Shown piece after piece: positions 31,461 to 43,500 of a stretch of DNA of 64,000 nt. The stretch covers positions 22,233,631-22,297,630 of the forward strand of contig NC_134569.1 of the NCBI RefSeq assembly GCF_050947875.1. The letters run 5' to 3'. The translations under genes were made by a program, and so were the position numbers. Below the pieces are notes generated by a model that saw nothing but the letters and a program-made list of their open reading frames with translations, did not search any database and was not told where the DNA came from. Position 1 is the stretch's first letter. Every line of letters starts with the position of its first letter. The DNA comes from Dermacentor variabilis. Lineage: Eukaryota; Arthropoda; Arachnida; Ixodida; Ixodidae.

Positions 31461-34400
31461 GGGGGAGGGGCGTTCTCTTTGCATAGCAAGTTCGAGTTCT
31501 AAAGAGGTGGAAGAGGGTAAAAAACACTTGTGCAGTGCTTTTTGTTTCAGCCGGAGCTGCTATAGCTCACACGGAGCTGCGGAGCCAGAATTATTCTTTT
31601 ATTTTCGGGGTTCCTGGCACCGCTCCTTTTCCTTGCATAGTCTTTTTTTTTTTTCGCCCTGCTTGGCTCGTGATGTGAAGCTCAACGTCATCATGTTGCT
31701 ACTGACTGCAGCTGCACACGAACAATCCGTTATAGCTGCCGCATTGCTACAAAAACAATCATGATCTGTCGTTATATGTAGCGGTGCTCTCCGACATAGT
31801 GCATTTCGGCTGTAATATTGTTAGCGGAAGCATGGTGTCGTTCCGAATGTCGGCTAACCGATACGTTCACCAAAAAGTACATGCTCCTCAACACATTAAA
31901 ATGGTCTGTGATGGAGAGCGCCGCCTGCGAAACCCAATTTTAGGACGCTGTCTGGATAATACTGAAAGAGAGAAAGAGACAAGAACAATGTAAGAATGTT
32001 TTGCATCTCTGTTTGGTCTTTTTCATCACTTGATTCTGTTTCCGCACGCCCCTGCAGTTTTTACGATCGTCGAGGATCCTCGAAGCTTATTACGTTCAGC
32101 GGAAGGTCGCCTCACATTTCAGCATAGCGATATGTGCGATTCAATAACACGAACGTATGCTGCTTCTGGCAAATGCCCATTTTAATTTTCCAAGTGAAGG
32201 CAGCAGTGTCTCATTGCAGAACGAGTAAATTAAGAAAATTGAGCCCTACTGCGGGCAAGAAATCCACTGAGCGCGATGAATAATTTCCCACTGTTTATTC
32301 TAAGGATAAAAAATTTCTTCGAGTGTGCTCCTCACAATAAAAACAAAAATTTTTTACTTAGAGCTAGTTCGTAAGTTAAACTTATAAGGAGAAATAAAAT
32401 CGACGTGGCAACGGCAAGCAAAAAAAATAGTAGGCGACCCTTATCTCTGACTTGGGTGTCTCTTAGTGGTCATTCGCACATAGGCATCGGTGTTCTTTAG
32501 GTAAACTTTAGGCAGACGCAGAGCACGAACCGAACTCGGAAGCGACTGTTTTCCATTAATTAGTAGGTTAAATATCTGTTGTAAAATGCGGTATAAAACC
32601 GCCGCGTAATGTGCGCCCTGTCAACGCGCATGCGCCAAGTTTCTTTTCTATGTTCACTCTCCAGATCACCCCTTTCCCCCTTTACTTTATATATGCGTGC
32701 AATAAACACTTGTGAGTTGTTCTCGGCTAACCACTGGGTTGTCAACGTCTCCCCTCTTGCATGACGGCAGCTGGGCTTCCGCTGCTATGCTACAATATCG
32801 TACCGCTTTCTTGTGTGTAATGTCATTAGTGACATGATTACTTCCGCATTCTACTTCTGGCTTTCCAGGAATTTCGTCAAGTCATGTTCACGTGGCGGGT
32901 CTCTGAAGTCGACGATTCTGTTCTTTGGTGTGCGGTAATCAGTGACTTCTAATTAATTCTAATTATTCCAGATGATTCACTAACTGAACTTGAAACTAAA
33001 CTTATGCTCTGACATTATGTCTATAATTAAACCCATGAATTTTTACTTTACTATCTTTTTCTATTCTTCAATATATATTGAATTTCGTCCCCGTGGTCGT
33101 CTCAGTGGTTTCAAATTTTAATTATTCCAGACACTTCAGTAAGTGAACCTGTAACGAAACGTCTGCTCCGATATCATATATATAATGAAACCCATGAATT
33201 TTGTACTGTACTCTTTCTAGTTTCTTTTTATTTCGAATTTCTTCCCCGGTGGTCTCAAAAGGTGAACCGAAAGTGCTGCGCAAGCAACAAGAGTGTCACT
33301 CGATGCTTGTGCCATGAATAAACCGATATATCAGGGCTCATGAAGGTGCCCTAAGGGAAATCTACAGTGTTTTAAAGAAATCTTGATAGCGGACTGTTTC
33401 CATTCGGTCAAACTTCTAAAATGCAAAACATCCTAAAAATCATGGCGTATATGGCGACCGTACATTGCATGCGTGTGTGTTCAATTCCTTCGAGAAATTC
33501 AGCTCAATCGTGTGATTGAACATTTCTTCAAGTTTTAATAGCGGCTCCATACTCCTTCTGGCTCTATCTACGCATGTGCTGTTTCAGGTTCCGTCCCTTT
33601 AGTGAAAACACAACCAGCATTCGAGAACTGAGAATGGCCTTTGCTGAATCTGTGTACTAAGGAGGTATTTATTCCCGTGTTTTCCGCCTTCTTGAGCGTG
33701 TTGAAACAGACATTTTCTTCCAGAAGCGCCGTCTCGGATAGCATGATAGAATATGACGACTGAAAGGACGGGGTAGAGGGAGGCGATGTCGATGAGCTGG
33801 ATGCGGGACAAATAAATGAAAGAGCGTCATGCGCAGATCCTATTTTTCGCTTGGTATAGTCAATGTTCGTTCGGGTACTAAAAGAATTTACATTGTCTAC
33901 AGGATTGCAATACGAAGCTATTGAACACTGCTACCATTCTTGTGCTGTGATAAAACCGCGCATTTCATTTCGAACACTCTGCTATTCCTGCTCGCTTACG
34001 TAATATTGTTGTCGCGTCTCTACGAGAATTCCCGGCGACTGGCATGCGGTGTCCCGGACGAACGATTCTATGGTGCTTTCTGGTGCCCAATCTCTGAGTG
34101 TACCGTCGTCCTGTGACTTGCGTAAGTGCGTTAAACAAAACTTAAAGGCCCAGCTAATTTTATCCCCTTGCCTGATTGATAAGCTCCGATTTGCGACTCA
34201 AGCATTAGCACAATCTCTTGTTTGTGCTTGCTTTCGATTTTCATTGTCCATTATATTGGGTGCAATTTTCTTCCTATTCTGATTACGTCTTTCTCACATG
34301 CAGGCTGTCGTGGTTTAGAGAAAGTGTGTCGAGCTATTACGCGAAATCGTTCCCCACGTACTTAGTTTTCATTATTCTGGCCTTCAGAAAGTTCCCTATC

Positions 34401-34568
34401 CTGAAAGTCATTCATTTAAAAGCCCAACATATTGGAGAACCATATGCACTGCTTACGAGTGAAAATTCGAATTCTGCTTGATTAAGACGTGTACATAATG
34501 TTGAGATTCGGAGAAGGACACGTATCTTGGCAATCATGGTAATCTATCGACTTGCGCAAATCCCAGCA
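31461..34568. other. Unassigned DNA
   Basis: No frame longer than about 90 codons and none with a recognisable domain. The tandem pair at 32960-33262 is the only structure found. This is the emptiest 3 kb of the window. Confidence 0.5.
32960..33262. repeat. Diverged 159-bp tandem duplication
   Basis: TAATTATTCCAG starts both units (32960 and 33119). Shared later blocks include AAACCCATGAATTTT and AATTTC(G/T)TCCCCG(T)GGT. The second unit has several small deletions. Confidence 0.8.
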
Positions 34569-34688
34569 GAATGCATCATGTAACCGCGCAAACGACAACG
34601 GACGAGGAAAGAAACACATAGGACAGGCGCCTGTCCTGTGTGTTTCTTTCCTCTTCCGTTGTCGTTTGCGCGGTTACATGATGCATTC
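34569..34688. repeat. Spacer-free palindrome P2, 120 bp
   Basis: Two 60-bp arms meet without a spacer at GGACAGGCGCCTGTCC. The arms start GAATGCATCATGTAACCGCG and differ at only two positions by my alignment. Mirror-image short frames on the two strands are by-products. The near identity suggests recent formation or gene conversion between arms. Confidence 0.95.
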
Positions 34689-36034
34689 CAATATCGACCA
34701 CCAACTATGCCGCCTCTCCCTGTTAAATATCCCACCAGAACACAATAATTATTTTATCGTGGTTTGGAGCATAACAGCTACCAGGTCTCCTGTCAATAGC
34801 CTAGCCACAAGTTTCCATTTAGTTTGCATTTACTCGCCAATAATTATGCCCCGCTCTACGCCGGAGGATTAACTTGCAAAAAGGAGGTATTTGCTATTCA
34901 CATGCAAACCTCGTGTTTGCAAAACTGAACGAGTCGTATAACCTTATTTGCATCTATGATCATAACACATAATTAACGCTTTCTGAAAGTTTTTTGCGAT
35001 GGGATTCATTGCCCAGCAAGCGGCAGAAAGAAAGAAAGAAAGAAGGAAACAAAGATGCGTAACAGGGGCGCCACGTGGCGTTTCTTGCAACCTTCTCAGG
35101 CTGGCCAAAGTCAGTCGAGTAAATTTCATTCTCTATCACGAATGTTTACTTTCTTTTCCTGGCTCTGGCGCCACCTTGCTATCGCCATATAGGGGGGGGG
35201 GGGGGTGGGCGCACTCGTTTTGCTTGGTAAACAGGACTGTTAATACGCACTGTGCTTCACTGATAAAGCTCAGACTTGCCTATGGTTATTAAATCTGAGT
35301 TCCCCTTGGGGTACGTGGGTCGCTCGACTTATTCTGTATGAGAGTTCGCAGCCCTGTCCAATGAGGCTTGCGTGTAATTTGCAAATGGGCGACCAAGCGA
35401 GCGGAAAGCAAATAAAAAAAAGAGGGGGAATAAAAAGCAAACAGTGTTCTAAGGAATAGTCAATTGAGTTTGTTGGGCAGCTCTTCAGCACTTTTTACCC
35501 CGAATGCGCAGGAGCGGTTAGCAGCCCGCTTACTTATTTCGAAGCTGAAAGAGAGAAAAAGCAGAAACCGTTGAAGTGTCTCAGCACCCAATAAAAGGAT
35601 TACATAGATTAAGCTTGGCATTTACTCTCCGTTTCGTTCATGCCACGGAGTGGTAAGCACCGCAGCGTGGCATGCGCGCAACTGCTCAGCAAGTCAGCTA
35701 ACGTGTGGGCGCGCAAAACCGATGCCACCCGCGGAAGCCAGACTGCTGCCCTGGCTTCGGCAGAGCCGACTGAGCACAGCTTGGCGGTGCGTCCACTTGG
35801 CTTCGTGGCTTGCTGTGCGCGTGAGTTCTTCTTTATTGTTTGAGATTTGTCACCTTGCGCTTTCTCTCCTCTTTCCTGCTCTTCCTTTCCTATCTTCGTT
35901 CTCTGTGTTTCTGTCTCCTACTCCCTTTTGAAGAGTAGGCAGGCCTTGTGTCCCTTCTGGTGGCAGTTGCCAAACTCCTCCTCGCTTTTCCTTTCTTCTC
36001 AAGTGCACGTGCGCTTTCAAAACAAAACAAAACA

Positions 36035-36035
<1 letters not shown>
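34689..36035. other. Unassigned DNA
   Basis: Holds (GAAA)n at 35027-35048, a G tract near 35191-35204, and a GC-rich patch 35640-35825 with a 67-codon frame of unknown meaning. The pyrimidine-rich part 35850-36000 (GTGGCAGTTGCCAAACTCC) resembles a LINE 3' UTR by memory; not called. Confidence 0.45.
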
Positions 36036-36082
<47 letters not shown>

Positions 36083-36250
36083 TAATAATAATAATAATAA
36101 TAATAATCTTTATTAAAATGAAGCCCTTTGTACAGATATCTTTGCTAGGTCTGCCGAAGCCTTCCGTGGGCTTGTGTGGCAGAAACCTGGCAGTCAGTGC
36201 AATGCCTTCTGTAAAGGTTGCTATGGTTGCGGTTTGGGCTAGTTGGTTCA
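36036..36250 (-). mobile_element. LINE 3' end with (ATT)n tail
   Basis: On the minus strand, TTCATTTTAATAAAGATTATT runs into ATT repeats at 36107-36036 (one ATC interruption), the same layout as LINE B at 7618. The roughly 140 bp upstream has no coding motif. It is probably a severely 5'-truncated CR1-like insertion. Confidence 0.6.
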
Positions 36251-36253
36251 TGC

Positions 36254-36386
36254 TTCGAAAGTATACGGGGACAGCGCGAAATTGACGGAACGCAAGATGG
36301 ACACAAGACGCAGGACGGGGACGGCGCCCTGTTGGTCCTTTCCTCGTCTTGTCTTCCATCAGTGTGCTCTCCCCCTACTTTCGAGC
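36254..36386. repeat. Imperfect palindrome P3
   Basis: Outer blocks TTCGAAAGTA / TACTTTCGAG and inner blocks GATGGACACAAGACG / CGTCTTGTCTTCCATC pair around a central GGCGCC at 36323-36328. The arms have diverged and differ in length by a few bases. GGGCTAGTTGGTTCATGC lies just outside on the left. Confidence 0.75.
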
Positions 36387-36605
36387 CTTCTGTAACCTTA
36401 TTACAGACAAAATAAATGTACTTAAACTGCAGGTTCCTCAGGTAAACATGCCAAGTAAACAACTCTTAATGTTCAGATGAATACACGTAGCATACAATAA
36501 TCATTAAAATGGAGTAAAAGGGAACAACATATAAACAAAGTTGCAACCCATCAAGAACAAAGAAAACAGGAAAAGGAAACTTGAGAACAGTGCAGATAAC
36601 ACAGT

Positions 36606-36843
36606 GTTTTCTTTAAATTAAATTATGGGTTTTTACGTGCCAAAACCACTTTCTGATTATGAGGCACGCCGTATTGTGGTGACTCCGGACCACCTGGGGT
36701 TCTTTAACGCGAACCTAAATCTAAGTTCACGGGTGTTTTTCGCATTTCGCCTCCATCGAATCGGCCGCCGTAGCAGGGATTCGATCCCGCGACCTCGTGC
36801 TCAGCAGCCCAACACCATAGCCACTGAGCAACCACAGCGGGTG
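36606..36843 (-). mobile_element. tRNA-derived SINE S1, fourth copy
   Basis: S1 body on the minus strand with GTTGCTCAGTGGCTATGG and GGTCGCGGGATCGAATCCC; it has lost about 10 bp in the GGAAATTTCGACC region. Flanked by GATAACACAGT (36595-36605) and GATAACATAGT (36844-36854), an 11-bp duplication with one change. Confidence 0.9.
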
Positions 36844-36854
36844 GATAACATAGT

Positions 36855-38189
36855 CTTGTATTAATTTTGGCTAATATCTAACTACAACTAAAGAGACTGT
36901 ATACATGTGAGAACTCCTATTTTATGATTTCTTTCAGGGCTTTCTTTCATCCCGACAAATTTCGCTGATCCACTAATGAACTGGGAAGTTTATTAAACGG
37001 TTGGGAAATATAATACCTTCTTTGTCCTTTTCCATAACGGGTTCTTGTCCGAGGAACTACATACCTGGGATGTTTACTCAGAGGTTTGCGGAAATCATTG
37101 GTCCGGAAATAGCGCATCACAATCGTCTAACGATATGAAGGCTCGAAATCAGGCATTTCTAAATCTCGAAATAAGTTATCGGTGATTTGGTTGTAAGCAA
37201 CGCTCTTAAGTATGCTTATAAGCTGTCAATTTTATATTTCCGAAATCCGCTGCAAATAAACAACCAGCAAATGTCGTGCCTTATATGTGATTAACCTAAC
37301 GCGGGCACTATAACTTTCTTTTAGTCTTGATAGGTGCATAGCTCCTTATACGGTAAAATGCACATCCAACATTGCGTAGCCGCGCACAAATTCGAGCCAT
37401 TTGAGTATCCCCAAGATAAGTCTATCAATATACAAGGTCTTTTTTTTTAGCGGCACCAAATTTTTAAAATTAGAAAACTATAAATCACGGTAACGTTACG
37501 TGTACCTTTCGAGTGTACGGATTGGCAGCTTCTAGATATGGAGCAATTCCCGCAATTACGTTCGTAAATAAGAATGTTACGGTAATTAACTTTCTAATTA
37601 TCAGCAGTAGGTGGCTATAGACATGAGTACTTTGGCGCCCGTCCTCGACGCTACCTATCCCAACCATCAAATTTTGAATGGCGGTGTTCGTGTGGGAGCT
37701 ACGCGAACAAGTAATTCCCCTTGGAAGGCTTCTTGAAACCGCTGGCAAAAGAGCGCCTGTTGTCGTCGATGTGTTGCAACAATAAGGCATAACGCAGGCT
37801 CCCCTGAAACATCCACGAGATCATGACGAAGCTCAGATAATGCTCGACAAACTTAGCAACATTATCCTTGCTTTCGACATTAGAGCGTGACAGACATACC
37901 AGCGGAGGGCTGGGGTAGAAAACTCTTGGTACCGAACCGAAACGTTTTCTTGGGTGAAATGGCTCATAACGATGCCTCATGATACCACCCTTCATGTGAA
38001 CATACAGTGACATGGATCGATTCAGTTAGAACTAGTTCAATGGATTAACCATTGTCAGTTTGGACGTCGTGCAATTGTCCTATAATTGTCCCTTGTCACT
38101 AATAATGCAGTGCCTTTTCTTTCCTTGGCTTATTCAATGCATGCGTTAAACTTCACTTTCATTTGAGCAGTTGCATATTGCGTATGAGG
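36855..38189. other. Unassigned AT-rich DNA
   Basis: Minus-strand frames at 37485-37790 and 37699-38013 overlap and have no recognised motif. No structure noted. Confidence 0.45.
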
Positions 38190-38830
38190 GGTACGATTAG
38201 ACAAAGAAGAAGCCCAGTATATAGGGATCCCGCTTTCATGGACGGATGCTGCAAGGAAACTTAGCTCGCTTGCACGCCAATGCGCTCTATCTGATTGGAA
38301 CTGCCCAACTTCAGACATAACGCCACTACATTCCATGACCCCTAACTTAAGTTTCCAGGTGTCATCAGGGCTGCCCCGGAAAGGCCCTACCGTTTTATAC
38401 AGCATATGGTTAATAGTGGCGTTTACCAATGCACGCGCTTTCCGAATAGGAATAGCCGACTCAGCCTGTGACCACTGTGGTGATAACGAACCCATAAGCC
38501 ACACTTTACGCCAGTGCCCCCAGTATAGCACGCAGAGAGGCTCCCTTACCACTGTGTTGAACAAGTTCGACGACCCACCTCTGTCGCAAGAAATAATCCT
38601 ACAACGTAGACGTGACTCTTTATCCTATCAGAGGACTATCAGAGCAGTATACTGTACTTCTTGCGACGCAGCAGCCTCACCGAATGCCTATTATAAGTCC
38701 GTTTCCTTTTCTCTCCTCCGCCCTTCTTTCCGAACCCCTTTTTCCCAAACCACGGGTAGGGTAGAGAAAGGGAGAGTTGCTTCAGGTTAACCTCCCTGCC
38801 TTTTCTCTCTGTATCTGTCTTATTGCGTAT
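38190..38830 (+). pseudogene. LINE G-family C-terminus and 3' UTR
   Basis: The plus frame reads IPLSWTDAARKLSSLARQCA, then AFTNARAFRIGIADSACDHC, GDNEPISHTLRQCPQYSTQR and QRRRDSLSYQRTIRAVYC. These align in order with LINE G residues IPLSRTDAARKLRLLARQC, AFRIGMTDTPTCDHC and CPQYSPQR at 58.8-59.1 kb. The frame is open for over 150 codons. The 3' UTR has GGGTAGGGTAGAGAAAGGGA and TTAACCTCCCTGCC. It is 5'-truncated after RNase H. Confidence 0.85.
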
Positions 38831-39154
38831 GAATTTCAGGACTCTAGGCATCTCTTATACATATCGGCAGTATGTACACCCTTAAAAGTGATCATATTCG
38901 TGGTACCGGTCACTTTACGTCAAGAATTTAGCGTAAAAGAAACTAGTTCACGATTAATGCCCGCGTTAATGCGATTAGCATTGAAACTGCAGCGGCACAA
39001 ACTGTATCACCGCCGCATGTCATGTGTGGTGCGCGTATGCGGCAGGGTTCCTCTCTCGCGCTTCCCTCTAGACGCCGCGCGCCATCTATCCGTGAAGTCT
39101 GCGCGTGGCACATGTGCGAATATGTATGTATTCAGACAAGATTGCTTGAATACA

Positions 39155-39480
39155 TCTGTTTGTTTATTCATTTATTTATTAGGGGTGCGTTCAAGGCCCG
39201 AGCGATTTACAGAAAGGAATGGCAATTGCATGCAGAGGCGTGCAGAAAATACAAATTAACAAATGCATCTTTAATGGCACATTTGAAGTTGGAGTCGGTA
39301 ATTGTAGCGACGGAGCGAAGGGAAGTGGTTTGATTCGATACTGGTTTTAGGGATGAAAGAGTTATTGTACGGGTTACTTCAACAAGATCGGACGCCAACC
39401 TCAAATTTGTGATCCATATGGAATGAAACATATGTTGAAAAAGAAGATCGCCTTTCGATGCTTCATTCTGATGATCAGCA
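39155..39480 (-). mobile_element. Possible LINE 3' fragment
   Basis: On the minus strand the segment ends in TAATAAATAAATGAATAAAC, resembling an AAAT-tailed LINE end. The adjoining 74-codon frame (39431-39207) has no decisive motif. Called on the tail layout alone. Confidence 0.35.
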
Positions 39481-39669
39481 TTGTGAAAGAGGCGGAAGCG
39501 AGAACGTCTACGGTGTGAAGATATGACGCGGGTTCGATTAAGCCCTGCACCAGAGAAATGTTAATGATTTTAATTCGTTAGCGTTCTTAAGGTACTTCCC
39601 GCATTTTCCGGGGGCTTCGTATCTTTGCCATTTCTCTAACCGTCTTCCCGCCTACCTGGGTCACTGGGT

Positions 39670-39965
39670 AGTTGGTGGTCGAACGGGTAGTGCATCGGGT
39701 TCCTGTGATGAGGGGACAAGGTTCGAAACCATTCGTCGCACTAACGTCGCCCAATGATTACGCGGCATGTCGCGTTTCTCAGCTTTCGCACGCACCAGCG
39801 CGCCATGCATTTCGGAGGCCACGCACAGGCTTCGCGGCGGCGCTAGATGGCGCCCAGTGTTCCTAGGGAAGCGCGAAAGTGGAGTGCCGCTGCAGCACTC
39901 GCTTCATACACAACTAGTTTCGACGGTGGCGATAGGGTGTGTCACTATATTGATTCAATGCTAAA
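39670..39965 (+). mobile_element. tRNA-derived SINE, family S3
   Basis: GGTGGTCGAACGGGTAGTGC (A-box region) and GACAAGGTTCGAAACC (B box) are spaced as in a tRNA, followed by a GC-rich body containing CTAGATGGCGCCCAGTG and CACTCGCTTCATACACAAC. The body is one I recall as recurrent in tick genomes. Terminal duplications were not found, so the borders are approximate. Confidence 0.6.
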
Positions 39966-40874
39966 CGCAGTCATCGTGAGATGGGTTCTGGCGATTTTTT
40001 TTTGTCATTGAAGAGTTGCACGTATCTCGTCGCATACAACCGTTCACCCAAGGTGGTGTCAACAAGGTTCATTGAAGAGTGGTAAATACTCAGTGTTACA
40101 TGCCCCTTCACCGCAGTCGGACCGGCAGTTGGTTTCAAACTCAGTTTCATCAACATAGCAGACTAGTGCTTTACCTATTAAACTTGGACTAGCCAGTGGC
40201 CAACGTTGCGGGAAAACGGTAAGATACATAGACCAACAGACAGACACTCAGATAGGTACCTGGAAGTGCGTGAAGTGTCTTAGGAATGTCAACAAAAGTA
40301 AACATATGTAGCATATATATTTTCCCGCTCAAGCTACCTAAATGTGTCTTCAAGATGAAGCACAATTTTTCATATACTGCGTAGATCTATTCAGTAGCCT
40401 CAGTGAATGCTGTTAAGGTAGGAAATGTGTGTAATAAAGCTTGAGATTTCCCTACATGCTAAAAAATGTCCTTTTCTTTATTGTTATTTTCACGCGTGCG
40501 CGCTTTAACCAAACGTGAAGCAATTGTTCGTACGCACGAGGATGTTGAGTACTCAGACTTAGCAAGAGCCCACTTTGGTATTGCTTCCCTTGCATTGAGC
40601 GTATGTGACCGAAAAATCACCATGTCATCCTTTTTTTAGTGTGTGGGTTTATTTCATAATTTACATTATTTTAAATTTTATCTCATTTTTTCCTGAATAG
40701 GAAAGGTGGTGGCACTTTTTCCCTGTTGTCCCCATCTTTGTGTCAATTCTTGCTGTGTGTGGGCACAACGCGTATGCAGATTTTCGACGAGATCGACGAT
40801 CTTTTGCTCCCGTTCTAAAATCGCCATGAGAGAAGGGCTTCGCGACGGCACGCACATGACATATCACACTGTTT
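39966..40874. other. Unassigned DNA downstream of the receptor gene
   Basis: No motif was recognised in the small frames here. Its right edge would be 3' flank or 3' UTR of the minus-strand receptor. Confidence 0.4.
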
Positions 40875-40880
40875 TTTATT
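40875..40880 (-). terminator. Candidate polyadenylation signal of receptor gene
   Basis: AATAAA on the minus strand, 138 bases after the receptor stop codon at 41018. A second AATAAA lies near 40650. The nearer is preferred on distance only. Confidence 0.45.
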
Positions 40881-41017
40881 CCGGATTGGTTCAGTCTTTG
40901 TGAGCAAAGATGCTGAGCATAACGCTGTTAGACTTCAGTCCAGGAGCTAACTGGTCGAAACAAGAACATTCCTTGCCGCTCATGACTCGCAGAAGTCAAC
41001 AAATTCCCGCCTATTTC

Positions 41018-41658
41018 TCACAGGCTTTGGTTCTTTCTCAGCGGCGAATTGTAGCCAGACCTTAAGCAACGCGCGCTGTCCGCCGAGCGGGCTTCAGGCA
41101 CTCGCTCAGCGTGCACGCACAAAACGTCCACACTGAACACGCACATGTCGTGCGCGTCGGCAACGCACAGCGAGCAGCACTGCCTGTGCAGAGCGCCGTA
41201 CTCGGCCTTGGGGTGAACAGCGGCGGTGGCGGCCACAGTCCTCGGGACCCAAGAATGCAGCGTGCGCTTAGAGAACCGCCTCAAGGAGGACGAGAAGCGC
41301 CGATGATCGCCCGGGCCCGGGACCGCGTCGGCCTGGCAGCAGCGAGACGAGAAGCAGCGTCCCGCACTCAGGCGCCCCGTGTAGCTGCCGTAGACGAGCG
41401 GGTTCACGCACGAGTTGGACACGGCGAACATGAACAGCGACGACTGGAGGTAGTCGTCGACATGCTTGGCGCTCTCGGCGTCCAGCTGGTACCACAGCAC
41501 CATCACGACGTACGGCGTCCAGCAGAAGAAGAAGGCCAGTACGATGACCACGGTCAGGCGTAGGGTGCGGTACTGGGCGCGTTGCATGCGCTGCATGTCC
41601 GAGCACCGGAGCCTCGTGCGCGCCCGGGGCGCCGCGTCCGCCGCGCCGGGTTCCTGGG
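41018..41658 (-). CDS. GnRH/AKH/corazonin-type GPCR, last exon (TM6, TM7, tail)
   Basis: The exon starts after the acceptor TTTAACACAG at 41659-41660; this choice keeps phase with the TM5 exon, which ends with one extra base. It encodes the end of intracellular loop 3 (MQRMQRAQYRTLRLT), TM6 with AFFFCWTPYVVMVLWYQL, a short third extracellular loop, and TM7 with LFMFAVSNSCVNPLVYGSY, including NPxxY as NPLVY. CWTPY...LWY and SNSCxNPxVYG are hallmarks of the GnRH/AKH/corazonin/ACP receptor group, plasma-membrane receptors coupling peptides to G proteins. A Cys- and Ser-rich tail of about 130 residues ends at TGA 41018. I cannot tell which ligand class. TM1-TM4 are not in the window. Confidence 0.82.
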
Positions 41659-42730
41659 CTGTGTTAAACGCGCAGCTCGCACAAGGAATCGACACGGGAA
41701 GCGGCGAACAGAGACAGCTCTTCATTTTCGCTTCTCGTGTACATGCCCATGCATGAACTGTTTACGCGAACATCCTCCGAATTATTAATAAAGGTTAAGC
41801 GCACCCCCACGGCCACGTCAGAAAGTGTTCTACTACAGTTGGCCCACATTCACCTAAATATAAGTGTCTGAATGTATATCCCATATTTACACACGCGGCC
41901 AACATATCATAAACAATCACTAGCGATAAAATATTATCTCAACTCTGACAGTTGAAGATCGCTGAAGATCACCTAAAGTCGTATACAAGTCACCCATAAC
42001 GGCGACGTAGCGAGTCCGTTTTGTACGACCATATACACGCACTGACCACGCGCGGAAGTGATGCAGCAAAGCCTCCTCTGGCCTGCTCAGCCCCTTTTGT
42101 CCCACTGGGCGGGCGAGGTAGCGACCGTAAATAGTGGCACTGACTGGCCACGCTTGTTTTAGAATACGCCCCAGAACAGTCTTGTGCTGCGCATCTCAAC
42201 GGTGACGAACATTCCTGAAAGGAGACGCTCAGGCGGAGCAACAACCGGCATGTCATACAAGGCTAGATCCGCCTACAGCCAACATAGTCGTCCTCCTCCT
42301 CCACAGCTTCACATATATTTTTTTTTCATTTATAATGAGGCAATGGAACAAACTAGTTAACTCCCTAACTAACAGCGAATCTTTAGGTGATTGTTATCGT
42401 TACTCAAAAACCAATTTTACGTTGGCAACACATTCTTATGAGCATTCTTTCCTTCGGGCTGACCTTCAGCGTTTATACTTCTTTACGGGTTGAGTACCCT
42501 CTATTCAGATATCTGTTGAAGAAATGCTACTTTTTTCACCTATATTTACTTTGTTTATCTAATGAGAAACGTGCAGTCAGTATGATGTTCTTGTTCTTAG
42601 TGCTTCATTATGCATTCACAAGTTTGTTGGCTGTCAAGTATTGTCTTGTAGAATATATTGTCCTGTCACCATCTATTCGTTAGACTAGTACTGCTTTTCA
42701 TTCTCTTGTGCTACACTTGTACTGCTCTAC

Positions 42731-43030
42731 ACAGGGTGGAACGAGAAGAAAGGGGGTTAACCGGAGGGGCCCGATTTTTTATTAACCATATCATGAGACG
42801 GCCAACCAAGACACCAAGAGAAACATAGGGTAAATTACTTGTACCAACCTATGGAATTAAAGAAATTATAAATAATGGCAATGAAAGAGGATGAAGAAAC
42901 AGCTTACCGCAGGTGGGGAACGATCTCACGTCTTTTCATTAGGCGTGCGATGCTCTAATCAATTGAGCTACCGCGGTGCGGTTTCCCCGTCCACTTTTTT
43001 TTAGTATTTATGTGTTACTACTAGAACTAA
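42731..43030 (-). mobile_element. tRNA-derived SINE, family S2, minus copy
   Basis: On the minus strand: GTGGACGGGGAAACCGC, then GCGGTAGCTCAATTGATTAG (A box), GAGATCGTTCCCCACC (B box), a body with CTTCATCCTCTTTCATTGCC, and an end reading AAAATCGGGCCCCTCCGGTT. The A box and B box are close to consensus. It sits in the receptor intron, sharing the receptor's strand. Confidence 0.8.
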
Positions 43031-43345
43031 CCTTGGGAGGGTTAGCCAGCGCCACCACTCAGACACCTTGGCGGCGTATGTGGAACATACTTTCGGCCGC
43101 AGGCGTCACGAGTACGTTATCTTTCTGGGTACGTGATCTTTCTAGCTCAATTGCATCGCACGCGTAATGCGAAGACATAGGAGCGCTCCCCACCTGCGGC
43201 AAGTTGTTTTTTCATCCACTTTCATTGCCATTATATTTATCATTTTTTAATTCAATAAGTAAGAACAAGTAATTTCCCCTATGTTTTTCTTGGTGTCTTT
43301 GTTGGCTTCTCATGATATGATTTATACAGGGCGGGTTTTTTAGCA
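43031..43345 (+). mobile_element. tRNA-derived SINE S2, plus copy
   Basis: Plus orientation: GGGTTAGCCAGCGCCACCAC, a damaged A box (TCTAGCTCAATTGCATCGCA, lacking the usual GGTAGAG segment), CGCTCCCCACCTGCGGC where the B box has lost its TTC core, then the S2 body to TGGCTTCTCATGATATG. It is head-to-head with the previous copy and probably not transcribable by itself. Confidence 0.7.
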
Positions 43346-43500
43346 CCATACAAAATTTTTATGGAAAGGCTACAAGACACTGAAGGTGGTGACCTTGCAG
43401 TTATGTCCAGGCTAGGTGAACATAATTATCCGCTAAAAACGTGAGCTTCGGAAGGCTGATAACAAAATTTTATTCATTAACTTTTTTTTGTGGTGCTTTA

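Noticed and set aside
42895..42985. A tRNA gene on the minus strand (GTAGCTCAATTGATTAGAGC).
   Set aside because: It continues into the S2 SINE body shared with 47050-47310, so it is the SINE head.
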